A DNA stretch of 64,000 nucleotides from Planktothrix rubescens CCAP 1459/22 (GTDB taxonomy: Bacteria; Cyanobacteriota; Cyanobacteriia; Cyanobacteriales; Microcoleaceae): NCBI GenBank assembly GCA_904830895.1, contig LR882958.1, forward strand, positions 3,798,001 through 3,862,000. Reading direction: 5' to 3'. The position numbers and the translations under genes were made by a program. The notes under the pieces were generated by a model, which was not told the origin of the DNA, ran no database searches, and saw nothing but the letters and a program-made list of their open reading frames with translations. Shown piece by piece: positions 18,901 through 27,100 of this stretch (position 1 is the first letter of the stretch; every line of letters starts with the position of its first letter).

Positions 18901-21107
18901 GCTTCCCCTCCAACCATAATTAGTTTTATATTGGTGATGATTTGGAGAGCAGTAGGAGTCAGTTCAGAGGCTAATTGATGCCAATAAGCAGTAGGAAAAC
19001 CTAAAACTGTTAATTGCCATTTTTGACAACATTGCCAAAAATCCTCACTAGAGCGCAACATATCTTCTGTTCGCAGTACCAAGGTCGCACCCGATAACAA
19101 ACCACAAAAGATTTCTTCAACGGAAGCATCAAAGCAGATAGAGGAAAATTGCAGAATTTGATCATCTGATGTAAAATTGTACTCTCGAATAGCAGTCAGG
19201 ATATAGTTGACTATTGAGCGATGTTCAATCATTACCCCTTTGGGTTTACCCGTCGAGCCAGAAGTATAAATAATGTAGGCTAGATTGTGCTGATCAACTT
19301 CTACAATCGGGTTTACGGTACTTTGGTTTGCGATTATTGACCAGTCTTGATCTAAACAGATAGTTGTTCCTTGAAATTGAGGAAGTTGCCCAAGGAATTG
19401 AGATTGCGTCAGTAAAATACTAAGTTGACTATCTTCAAGAAGATAGGTAATTCGGTCTTTTGGATAATTAACATCCAAAGGAACATAAGCTCCCCCTGCT
19501 TTAAGGATTCCCAAGATACCGATGATCATCTCTAGGGAACGTTCGACAAAAATTCCCACCAGTCCATCCGCTTTTACTCCCAAAGATTGTAGGTAATGCC
19601 CCAATTGATTCGCACGATTATTTAATTCTTGATAGGTTAAAAATTCATTTTCTAATCTAACGGCGATCGCATCAGGATTTAGTTTTACTTGTTGTTCAAA
19701 TAATTGATGCAGACACAATTCAGGCTTGTAGTCAATTTGAGTCTGATTCCAATCAACTAATAATTGACAACGCTCACTTTCTGTCAATAGGGGTAATTGG
19801 GCAATGGATTGTTCTGGATTAGCAATAATCCCTTTTAATAAGTTAATAAAATGCCCTGACAATCGCTCAATTGTGCTTTGATTAAACAAGTCTGTATTAT
19901 ATTCCCAACTCGTAGTTAATCCAGCTTCTTTTATCTGTATAGATAAACTTAGATCAAATTTAGCTGTCTTAAATTCCAACGGCTGATGGGTGGCTTTTAT
20001 TCCCTCTAAATCTATGGCATTTAGAACTTCATTATCTAACCCAAACATTACCTGAAATAAAGGAGTATAACTCATATTTCTTTCAGGTTGTAAGGCTTCC
20101 ACTAACATTTCAAACGGCAAATCTTGATGGTCGTAAGCATCGGTTGCGGTCTCTCTTACCTGTTTTAATGCCTCGCTAAAACTTGGATTTCTTGCTAAAT
20201 CTGTTCTTAAGACCAATGTATTAACAAAAAAGCCGATCAACCCATCCAGTTCACTACGAGTACGGTTAGCAATGGGAGTCCCAACTAAAATATCCGTTTC
20301 TCCCGTGTAGCGATTGAGTAGGATATTAAAGGCAGTCAAGAGGGTCATAAATAAGGTGACACCTTTTTCACGACTCAACTTATTTAACCCTTGACTAAGT
20401 TCTGGGGAAAGGATACATCTGATTCTATCCCCCTCAAAACGTTGTTCTGGGGGGCGGGGGCGATCGCTGGGTAGATGTAATAAGGCAGGTGCGGCAGATA
20501 ACTGTTTTTGCCAGTAATTTAACTGATTTTGCAGGATTTCTCCCTGTAAATATTCCCTCTGCCAGAGGGCAAAGTCGGCATACTGGATCGGTAACTCTTT
20601 TAAAAGAGGATTTAAACCTTTAGTATAGGCATTATAAAGAGTTGTCAATTCCTGAATAAATACCCCCATTGACCAACCATCAGAGACAACATGGTGCATA
20701 CAAATCAGCAACAAATTTTCTGTGTCTGATAACTCAAGTAGGGTAGCCCGAATGAGGGATTCATTCGCTAAATCAAAGGGTTGATGGCTGTGAATTTCTA
20801 GCCATTGTTTGAGGGCATTCTCTTCTCGATAGTTTTTGCTTTCCTTATCATTAATAATGGTTAATTTCCAATTGCTTTCTGGTTTGATTATCTGCACAGG
20901 ATTTCCGTCAAGGGTAAGGAAATTGGTGCGGAGGGATTCGTGACGCTGAATAATTTCTTGTAAACTCTTTTCTAGGACATCTATTTTGAGTGTTCCCTCT
21001 AAATGCAAGGCAAAGGGAACATTATAAAAAGAACTGTTGGGTTCTAATTGATCTAAGAACCATAAACGCTGTTGAGCATAGGATAGGGGCAATTCTTCGT
21101 AATTCAT
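6978..21107 (-). CDS. ociB: Cyanopeptolin synthetase with Ahp module and N-methyltransferase (4 modules)
   Basis: 4,709 residues, four C-A-PCP modules, the last with an N-methyltransferase. PCP serines lie near residues 1020, 2088, 3156 and 4648. C motifs are MHHVVSDG, MHHIVSDG, MHHIISDG and IHHIAADG. The NMT (about 4125-4410) shows VLEIGCGSGLLLF. Pocket codes: module 1 DAEGMGRIV (unassigned), module 2 DVENAGVVT (the signature reported for the Ahp position), module 3 DFWNIGMVH (Thr), module 4 DASTIAGVC (Tyr, N-methylated). This is the Thr-X-Ahp-Y-N-MeAro-Z core of cyanopeptolins. The A10 motif of module 2 is NRK instead of NGK. The start overlaps the previous gene by ATGA and the C-terminus is an acidic docking tail (DDYEEGEL). 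Repeat-derived peptides interrupt modules 3 and 4. Confidence 0.92.
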   Translation of the reverse strand: MNYEELPLSYAQQRLWFLDQLEPNSSFYNVPFALHLEGTLKIDVLEKSLQEIIQRHESLRTNFLTLDGNPVQIIKPESNWKLTIINDKESKNYREENALKQWLEIHSHQPFDLANESLIRATLLELSDTENLLLICMHHVVSDGWSMGVFIQELTTLYNAYTKGLNPLLKELPIQYADFALWQREYLQGEILQNQLNYWQKQLSAAPALLHLPSDRPRPPEQRFEGDRIRCILSPELSQGLNKLSREKGVTLFMTLLTAFNILLNRYTGETDILVGTPIANRTRSELDGLIGFFVNTLVLRTDLARNPSFSEALKQVRETATDAYDHQDLPFEMLVEALQPERNMSYTPLFQVMFGLDNEVLNAIDLEGIKATHQPLEFKTAKFDLSLSIQIKEAGLTTSWEYNTDLFNQSTIERLSGHFINLLKGIIANPEQSIAQLPLLTESERCQLLVDWNQTQIDYKPELCLHQLFEQQVKLNPDAIAVRLENEFLTYQELNNRANQLGHYLQSLGVKADGLVGIFVERSLEMIIGILGILKAGGAYVPLDVNYPKDRITYLLEDSQLSILLTQSQFLGQLPQFQGTTICLDQDWSIIANQSTVNPIVEVDQHNLAYIIYTSGSTGKPKGVMIEHRSIVNYILTAIREYNFTSDDQILQFSSICFDASVEEIFCGLLSGATLVLRTEDMLRSSEDFWQCCQKWQLTVLGFPTAYWHQLASELTPTALQIITNIKLIMVGGEAIQQSKVKQWHTITANNSSLPKLFNRYGPTEGTIVTTLYEFTSPSATNVPIGRSISNIQVYILDAFLQPVPVGVAGELHIGGAGLARGYLNRPELTQEKFIPDPFSNYSDSRLYKTGDLARYLPDGNIEYLGRIDNQVKIRGFRIELGEIETVLSQHSAVKTAIVMAREDETEQKRLVAYVIPQEGISAQQEQSLLGVNELRQFLKAQLPEYMVPSAFVILESLPLTSNGKVDRRALPAPDFQSEEQYIAPRNPIEEILASIWVKVLKVEQVGIHDNFFELGGHSLLATQLISRIRKTFKVEMPLRELFVAPTVAALAQVIKRVSEQEERTELPILPREKDTELPLSFAQTRLWFLDQFESDSSFYNIPLALRLEGNLNQDVLIQSLEEICDRHEALRTNFISVDGVATQVIQTQTPWTVNIVDLQHLSSSEQEIASQELIPNQAIQPFDLARDPLIRANLVILSETEHILLVCMHHIVSDGWSMGVFLQELTDLYNAYIQNQPSSLKPLPIQYGDYTLWQKQWLQGDILQSQLDYWQKQLAEAPALLSLPTDRPRPAVQSFAGSHLPFTLSWELSQKLTQLTQEQGVTLFMTLLTAFDVLLYRYTEQEDILIGTPIANRNCSELEGLIGFFVNTLVLRTDLSGNPSFNELLIRVREMAMDAYTHQDLPFEMLVEVLQPERDLSHAPLFQVDFLLQNEPLSQLELIGLTASPLLTANATAKFDLTLGMENTDTGLRGSWEYNTDLFERSTIERLAGNFVTLLEAIVANPQQQISQLPLLTEVESQQLLKDWNGTEKDYPFHQCVHHLFEEQAERTPNAVAVVFEGLKLTYQQLNIQANQLAHYLQSLGVGAEILVGIYLERSLLVIVGLLAVLKAGGAYVPLDPDYPQQRLTSMAEDAKISLLLTQQSLLSSLPVEDVGVIVLDKSAEILTVQSMENPVSEVIPENLLCVLYTSGSTGKPKGVMLTHEALVNHSWGISEIFGLTESDRVLQFASFGFDVAAEEIFPTWLKGGTVVLRPWQMFPTLTDFADFIEQESLTLLNITPAYWHEWAIAVSQSSATVPSSLRVVAVGGDAVLPETVNIWREWVGKRVECINVYGPTEASVTAIVHDLLDSQSEKMNSVLIGRPIANTKAYILDQNLQPAPIGVKGELHLCGVRLARGYLNRPELTAEKFIDNPFADAPFNRLYKTGDLARYLPNGSIECFGRIDNQVKIRGFRIELGEIEAILNQHLDVQTSCVIIREDIPGQKYLVAYIVSHYERIPMISELRQFLAGNLPLYMVPQAFVFLESLPLTTNRKVDRRALPAPNLEGDRRDQYVAPRNAIEEMLVQIWTEVLKVGQVGIYDNFFEIGGHSLLATQLVSRIRSLFKIELPLRSLFAAATVAELAHLVGQLQQQNLTLTVPPILPRTKDTELPLSFAQQRLWFLDQLQPNSALYNIPMVLRLQGNLNQGALEQSLWSICDRHEVLRTNFVTINGQPTQVIQTTRETISVVDLQDLPIQEQAEKTQQLKQKQATQPFDLAKESLIRITLVVLSETEHLLLVCMHHIISDGWSIEVFIHELTTLYNAYPQNQPANLAPLPIQYADFAIWQRQWLQGDVLQTQLNYWQNQLADAPALLSLPTDHPRPAVQSFVGAYQEFSLSPALSQALTELSRKQGVTLFMTLLAAFDALLYRYTGSSDILVGTPIANRNRSEIEGLIGFFVNTLVLRTNLADNPSFSQLLTRVREVAMDAYAHQDLPFEMLVEALQPERDLSHTPLFQVAFVLQNTPKSEIEMTGLTVTDLPLENTTAKFDLTLAMVHTDDGLKGVWEYNTDLFDSGTIERLAGHFLNLLGGIVANPQARISQLPLLTESETNQLLIEWNNTQVDYPQIKCIHHLFEEQVERTPDAIAVVFENQQLTYTELNGRANQLAHYLQKLGVKADTLVGICVERSLEMMVGLLGILKAGGAYVPLDPEYPQERLSFMLEDSQVKVLVTQAKLVKSIPEHQAQLICLDTEWEKIAQNITSNPESAAKPENLTYIIYTSGSTGKPKGVLVNHSNVVRLFAATDSWYHFNPQDVWTLFHSYAFDFSVWEMWGALLYGGRLIIVPYLVTRSPESFLNLLCQEKVTILNQTPTAFRQLIQAEQATDNDLSLRLVIFGGESLEINSLQPWFDRHGDQFPQLVNMYGITETTVHVTYRPLSRADVNSTASVIGRPLPDLQVYLLDEYLQPVPVGVPGEMYVGGAGVTRGYLNRPELTTERFIPSLFENSNPQPPTPKLYKTGDLARYLPDGNIEYLGRIDNQVKIRGFRIELGEIEAVIGQNEDVQSACVIAREDNPGDKRLVAYVVPQPEITLTIDEIRQFLKAKLPDYLVPNAFVILEALPLTPNGKIDRRALPAPDLQGKGEYIAPRNPIEEKIAQIWAEVLKLERVSIEDNFFELGGHSLLATQVISRCQEAFEIALPLRYLFESPTIAQLSAVILKELQTGSRLKLPPIVPLNRQDDIPLSWAQERLWFVNQLEGESGAYTIDLTMRLLGNLNVKALEKAFQAIIQRHEPLRTQFKLKDNKPIQAITSSINFTLSIVQSQPLQVEQLITEAASEPFDLANGSVLRVKLWQVGADEYVLLLAIHHIAADGWSLGVLIDELSAYYRSFSTGTKADLPTLPIQYADFAVWQRQWLTNEVLERQLSYWKQQLKGVPLLHQLPSDRPRPAIQTFRGGTEKLQLDNKLTQQLKKLSQKSGSTLFMTLLAGFAVLLSRYSGQTDLVIGSPIANRNRTEIEKLIGFFVNSLVLRFDLSQEPTFEDFLAQVRQTTQNAYDHQDLPFEMLVEELQIERHLDRNPLIQIVFALQNAPTEPWDLPGVKVEDLASGLDSVRVDLEVYLWDVPEGLGGFCSYNRDLFDAETIVRMMTHFKALLAAIGSNPQQPVALLPLLTPPEHQLLEEWNETKADYSYDKCIHQLVEEQAERTPDAIAVVFENQQLTYAQLNNRANQLAHYLRSLGVETEVIVGLCVERSLEMIVALIGILKAGGAYLPLDPEYPPARLEFMLFDSQIPLLLTQHSLIDKLPNHQGQTLFLEEIWEKTAQPSQDNLTAKVTPSNLANVIYTSGSTGKPKGVMVEHKGLCNLAQAQIETLGVHPSSRVLQFASFSFDACISEILMALGAGATLYLGTKEALMPGLPLMERLRDHAITHITLPPSALAVLPWENLPSLQTIIVAGEACSPELVKKWSQGRNFFNGYGPTEGSVCTAIAKCTPFDEKITIGRPIPNVQVYILDPHLQAVPIGVPGELHIGGAGLARGYLNRPELTAEKFISNPFVSLDPPLTPLDKGGEQPSKLYKTGDLARYLPDGQIEYLGRIDNQVKVRGFRIELGEIEAVLGQHPLVQEAIVIARADHASDHDHDKLNTNLVGYLVPALKGEVLPEQLAQWQSEYVSDWQTIYEDSYRQSQSTTDDPTFNISGWNSSYTGQAMTAAEMREWVENTVSRILAGKPQRVLEIGCGSGLLLFPVAKHCQEYWGADYSSATIDNLERLCGTIEGLAGKVRLFHRTADNLAGIPQAAFDTVVINSVVQYFPSVDYLLQVLEGVMKAIAAHGKIFLGDIRSLPLLEPYHAAVQLSRAAADKTLEQWQKQVNQSVATEEELLIEPQFFIALKQRFPQISWVEIAPKRGQAENELTQFRYDVTLHLGNDVQKTVIPWSNWQRDGFSLAKLQDQLKLGQAEWLGIRDVPNQRVQEALQILDWLENPPVVSTVGELRQLLKEKPRMGINPEQMWQLGEKFGYTVHLSWWEGSQDGSFDLVFHRQSSILESAMSAVDSQPYPSFWDNETVIAKSWTDYTNNPLYGKLVQKLVPQVREFVQQKLPSYMVPQAFVLLNALPLTPNGKIDRRALPTPDTATRNLATSFLAPRTPIETQMGQIWSEVLGLERIGIKDNFFELGGHSLLATQVISRSRDLFSVELSLQNLLEYPTIANLAQIIELLAVAQQGQPAITESLDDYEEGEL
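8983..9024. repeat. C/G-rich cyanobacterial repeat inside the N-MeTyr A domain
   Basis: CCCCCCTTATCAAGGGGGG (8986-9004) and the following GTTAGGGGGGGATC are a typical dispersed cyanobacterial repeat. Read in frame it encodes DPPLTPLDKGG in ociB module 4, inserted in the loop before the LYKTGDL core motif. Confidence 0.75.
12139..12163. repeat. TTGGGGG heptamer tandem repeat inside the second Thr A domain
   Basis: Three TTGGGGG units and a partial fourth, encoding PQPPTP in ociB module 3 before LYKTGDL. The site corresponds to the insertion points at 8983 and 21801, so this loop tolerates repeat invasion. Confidence 0.7.
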
Positions 21108-24100
21108 TTTCTTCTCCTCGGTAAAATGGCTGTAACGATGGGGGCTAATTTTTGCTGTTTTAACTGTTCAATTCCTTGGGCTAATTCAGCTAGGGTTGCT
21201 GTGTTGAATAACTGACGTAGGGGAAGCTCAATTTTCAGGCGATCGCGAATCTGTGCTACTAATTGAGTCGCCAGTAGGGAATGTCCTCCAAGTTCAAAGA
21301 AGTTATCATTGATTCCCACTTTCTCTACTTTTAGAACTTCTGACCAAATTGTTGCCAGTATTTCCTCCATCGGGGTACGAGGGGCAACATATTTGTCTGA
21401 TACTTCACTACCTGATTCAGGTGGCGGTAAAGCACGACGGTCTATTTTACCATTAGTAGTAAGGGGTAAGGCTTCTAAGATAACGAAAGCATTAGGAACC
21501 ATGTAATCAGGTAATTTAGCTTTCAGAAATTGGCGGATTTCGTCAATTATGATTGTTATTTCGGGCTGGGGTACGATATATGCGACAAGACGCTTATCCC
21601 CCGCCGTATCATCCCAAACTAGCACCACCGTCTCCCAAATCTGGGGATGAGATGCCAATAATGCCTCAATTTCCCCTAATTCAATACGGAATCCCCGAAT
21701 CTTAACTTGATTATCAATGCGCCCTAAATATTCTAACTCGCCATTAGGCAAATAACGGGCTAAATCCCCCGTTTTATACAATTTTGCTCCTCCTTGAGTG
21801 CCTCCCTTATTAAGGGGGGGTAGGGGGGGATCAAAAGGACTAGAAATAAACCTTTCTGTGGTCAATTCAGGACGATTGAGATAACCTTTTGCCACTCCTG
21901 CACCGCCCACATACATTTCCCCAGGCACCCCAACGGGTACGGGTTGTAAATATTGATCGAGTAAATACACCTGTAAATCGGGAAGAGGACGACCAATGAC
22001 GCTGGCTGTACTATTGACATCAGCCATACTTAAGGGGCGATAGGTAACATGAACGGTAGTTTCCGTAATTCCGTACATATTAACTAATTGGGGAAGTTGG
22101 TCGCCGTGTCGGTCAAACCAAGGCTGTAAACTGTTGATTTCTAAAGATTCTCCGCCAAAAATTACCAAACGTAAACTTAAATCGGTCTCTGTGACTGAAT
22201 CCTTCCCAACCTCTCTTAATAAGGGGGAAATGTCCCCTTTTACGGATTCTTCAGCTTGAATTAACTGGCGGAAAGCGGTAGGGGTTTGATTGAGAATCGT
22301 TACTTTTTCTTGACACAATAACTCATAAAATGATTCGGGAGAACGAGTCACTAAGTAAGGGACTATTACCAGTCGTCCACCATAGAGTAAAGCCCCCCAC
22401 ATTTCCCACACGGAAAAGTCAAAAGCGTAAGAATGGAATAGAGTCCAGACATCTTGGTAATTGAAATGATACCAGGAGTCTGTTGCCGCAAACAGTCGCA
22501 CGACATTAGCGTGATTGACTAAAACCCCTTTCGGTTTACCCGTAGAACCCGATGTATAGATAATATAGGTTAAATTATCGGGTTTTACTCCGCTTTCAGG
22601 GTTTGACGTGATATTTTGAGCGATTTTTTCCCAGTCCGTATCTAAACAGATAAGTTGTGCTTGATGTTGAGGAATAGACTCGACTAATTTTGCTTGAGTT
22701 ACTAATACTTTCACCTGAGAGTCTTCTAACATAAAACTAATCCGTTCAAGCGGATATTTTGGGTCAAGGGGAACATAAGCACCACCCGCTTTTAATATCC
22801 CCAATAATCCCACAATCATCTCTAAAGAGCGTTCTACACCAATTCCCACCAATTCATCAGGTTTAATACCCAAAGATTGCAAATAATGTGCTAACTGATT
22901 AGCCCGACAATTTAACTCATTATAGGTTAATTGTTGCCCTTCAAATACCACCGCTACAGCATTAGGAGTCCGTTCAACCTGCTCCTCAAATAACTGATGA
23001 ATACACTTGTCATCAGGATAATCTACCTCAGTATTATTCCAATCAATTAATAACTGTTGTTGTTCAACTTTTGTTAATAAAGGTAATTGAGAAACTCGCT
23101 CCCTCGGATTAGCAATAATCCCCTCAAGTAAAGTCATAAAATGACCGTTCATTCGTTCAATAGTCTCGCTATTAAATAGGTCAGTATTATATTCCCAAAC
23201 CCCCATTAATCCCGTCTCTGTATTTTGCATTGACAAGGTTAAATCAAACTTAGCTGTTTCACCTTCTAAGGGTAAAGAATTAACAGTCAAACCGCTCATT
23301 TCTACTTCAGATAAAGGAGTATTTTGAAGTACAAACATTACCTGAAATAGAGGAGTATGACTAAGATTTCTCTCTGGTTGTAACGCTTCTACTAACATTT
23401 CAAAAGGTAAATCTTGATGAGCATAAGCACCTAAAGACATTTCCCGCACTCTCATCAATAATTCCTGAAAACTAGGATTTTCTGAACAGTCAGTTCTCAT
23501 TACTAAGGTGTTCACAAAAAAGCCGATTAAACTCTCTATTTCACGACGGTTACGGTTAGCTATAGGTGTCCCTATTAAGATGTCTGATTGTCCTGTATAA
23601 CGATAAAGTAATGTCCCATAAACTGCTAACAATGTCATAAACATTGTCACCCCTTGTTGCTGACTTAATTGCGTTAGCTTTTGAGTAAGTTCAAGGGATA
23701 GTTGAAACTCTTGATATGCACCTGTAAACGTTTGTATTACTGGACGGGGTTTATCTGTTGGTAAGGGTAAGAAAGTTGGTGCGTCTGCTAGTTGTTTTTG
23801 CCAGTAATTTAATTGGTTTTCTAAGACTTCTCCTTGTAACCATTGTCTTTGCCAAACTGCAAAATCAGCGTACTGAATTGGTAAGGGTTTTAAGGGTGAA
23901 GGTTGACCCTGATTATAAGCATTATATAACGCTGTTAATTCTTCAATAAATACACCCATTGACCAACCATCACTAATCACATGGTGCAGACATAATAATA
24001 ACCAATACTCGTTATTATTCAGCACGATTAAAGTGGCTCTTACTAATGCTTCATTAGCTAAATCAAAGGGTTTAAATGATTCTCCCTTAACTAAATTAGT

Positions 24101-27100
24101 TGCAGCAATTTCTTGTTCTTCTGGTGATAAATGCTGCAAGTTAATTACTGATACTGTCCAATTTGTTACTGTTTGAATAACCTGAGTTGGTTGTCCATTG
24201 ACGTTAACAAAGTTGGTGCGTAATGCTTCGTGACGTTGAATAATTTCCTCTAAACTTTGTATCAAAGCTGCTTGATTAAGATGGCCTTGCAAACGTAAAG
24301 CTACAGGGATATTATAGAAAGCGCTATTAGTTTCTAATTGGTCTAAAAACCATAAACGAGTTTGTGCATAAGACAATAATAATTCAGATTGTTCACCCCT
24401 TGGTAATATGGGGGGTGCGGATAGAGTTAAATCCTGTTGCTGTAACTGTTGAATTTGCTGTCCTAATTCTTCAATTGTTGGTGCTGCAAATAGACTACGC
24501 AAAGGGATTTCTATTTGTAAATTAGTGCGAATACGGGAGATGAGTTGAGTAGCTAATAATGAGTGTCCTCCTAGTTCAAAGAAGTTATCATTAATGCTTA
24601 CTTGTTTGACCTTTAAAACCTCAGACCAAATTGTTACCAGTATTTCTTCAATAGGGTTGCGTGGTAAGATAAATTTGTCTGTTCTTTCGTAACTTTGTTC
24701 GGGTTCAGGTAAAGCGCGACGGTCAATTTTACCATTAGGTGTTAAGGGTAATGATTCCAGTATTACGAAAGCACTGGGAATCATATATTCTGGCAGCTTT
24801 TCCTTGAGGAATTGCCGTAATTCATTGGGGGTTGGTGTTGCATCTTTTTGAGGGACAATATAGGCAACTAAACGTTTATTTCCTGGTGTATCTTCGCAGG
24901 CAATAATAACCGATGATTGCACTTGAGGATTTTGAGTTAATACTGTCTCAATTTCTCCTAATTCTATACGGAATCCCCGTATTTTAACTTGATTGTCAAT
25001 GCGTCCTAAATATTCAATATTACCGTCAGGTAAATAACGCGCTAAGTCCCCCGTTTTATAGAGTCGAGAATCTGGGTAATTACTAAAAGGATTAGGAATG
25101 AATTTTTCTTGTGTTAATTCTGGACGGTTGAGATAACCTCTTGCTAATCCTGCTCCACCGATGTGTAATTCTCCTGGAATACCTACAGGTACTGGTTGAA
25201 GATTGGAGTCTAAAATGTAGATTTGTGTGTTAAAGATTGGACGACCAATGGGGATACGTTGTCCATACATTTCTCTCTGACAATTCCAAAAAGTTACATC
25301 AATACAACATTCTGTCGGTCCATAAAGATTGCACAAATTCACATTTAGCTGGCTAAATAATTTCTCTTGCAAAGCAACTGGCAAGATTTCACCACCACAG
25401 AAGACTCGTTTGAGTAACTGACAATTTTCGATTCCTCCCTGTTCTAAAAGCATTTGCAGTAAGGATGGCACAAGTTGAACAGTAGTTACTTGCTGTTGGG
25501 CAATTGTTTTTAAGAGGTAATCGCTGTCAGTATGACCTCCTGGTTGAGCTATTAACAACTGTCCACCTACTAATAAAGGAGCATAAAATTCCCAAACTGA
25601 CGCATCAAAACTAAAGGAAGTTTTTTGCAGAACTCTGTCCGCTCTAGTTAGGGGGAATGTTTCCTGCATCCAGAACATATGATTGGACAGGTTACTGTGG
25701 GACAGCATTACCCCCTTCGGTTGACCAGTAGAACCTGATGTATAAATAACATAAGCTAAATTAGTTGCTTGTATATCAGTAATTAGATTGTCCCGACTGA
25801 ACTGAAAAATCAACTCCCAGTCAGCATCTAAACAAATAAGTTGCGCTTGATGTTCAGGTAATTTATTAATCAATTTCTGTTGAGTTAATAACACATTAAC
25901 AGCAGCATCTTCTAACATGAAGCTTAAACGTTCAAGCGGATATTCAGGGTCAAGAGGAACATAAGCACCACCCGCTTTTAATATCCCCAATAATCCCACA
26001 ATCATTTCTAAAGAGCGTTCAACACAAATCCCAACTAATTCATCAGCTTTTACTCCCAAAGATTGTAAATAATGTGCTAATTGATTAGTCCGACAATTTA
26101 ACTCATTATAGGTTAATTGTTGCCCTTCAAATACCACCGCTACAGCATTAGGAGTCCGTTCAACCTGCTCCTCAAATAACTGATGAATACACTTGTCATC
26201 AGGATAATCTACCTCAGTATTATTCCAATCAATTAATAACTGTTGTTGTTCAACTTTTGTTAATAAAGGTAATTGAGAAACTCGCTCCCTCGGATTAGCA
26301 ATAATCCCCTCAAGTAAAGTCATAAAATGACCGTTCATTCGTTCAATAGTCTCGCTATTAAATAGGTCAGTATTATATTCCCAAACCCCCATTAATCCCG
26401 TCTCTGTATTTTGCATTGACAAGGTTAAATCAAACTTAGCTGTTTCACCTTCTAAGGGTAAAGAATTAACAGTCAAACCGCTCATTTCTACTTCAGATAA
26501 AGGAGTATTTTGAAGTACAAACATTACCTGAAATAGAGGAGTATGACTAAGATTTCTCTCTGGTTGTAACGCTTCTACTAACATTTCAAAAGGTAAATCT
26601 TGATGAGCATAAGCACCTAAAGACATTTCCCGCACTCTCATCAATAATTCCTGAAAACTAGGATTTTCTGAACAGTCAGTTCTCATTACTAAGGTGTTCA
26701 CAAAAAAGCCGATTAAACTCTCTATTTCACGACGGTTACGGTTAGCTATAGGTGTCCCTATTAAGATGTCTGATTGTCCTGTATAACGATAAAGTAATGT
26801 CCCATAAACTGCTAACAATGTCATAAACATTGTCACCCCTTGTTGCTGACTTAATTGCGTTAGCTTTTGAGTAAGTTCAAGGGATAGTTGAAACTCTTGA
26901 TATGCACCTGTAAACGTTTGTATTACTGGACGGGGTTTATCTGTTGGTAAGGGTAAGAAAGTTGGTGCGTCTGCTAGTTGTTTTTGCCAGTAATTTAATT
27001 GGTTTTCTAAGACTTCTCCTTGTAACCATTGTCTTTGCCAAACTGCAAAATCAGCGTACTGAATTGGTAAGGGTTTTAAGGGTGAAGGTTGACCCTGATT

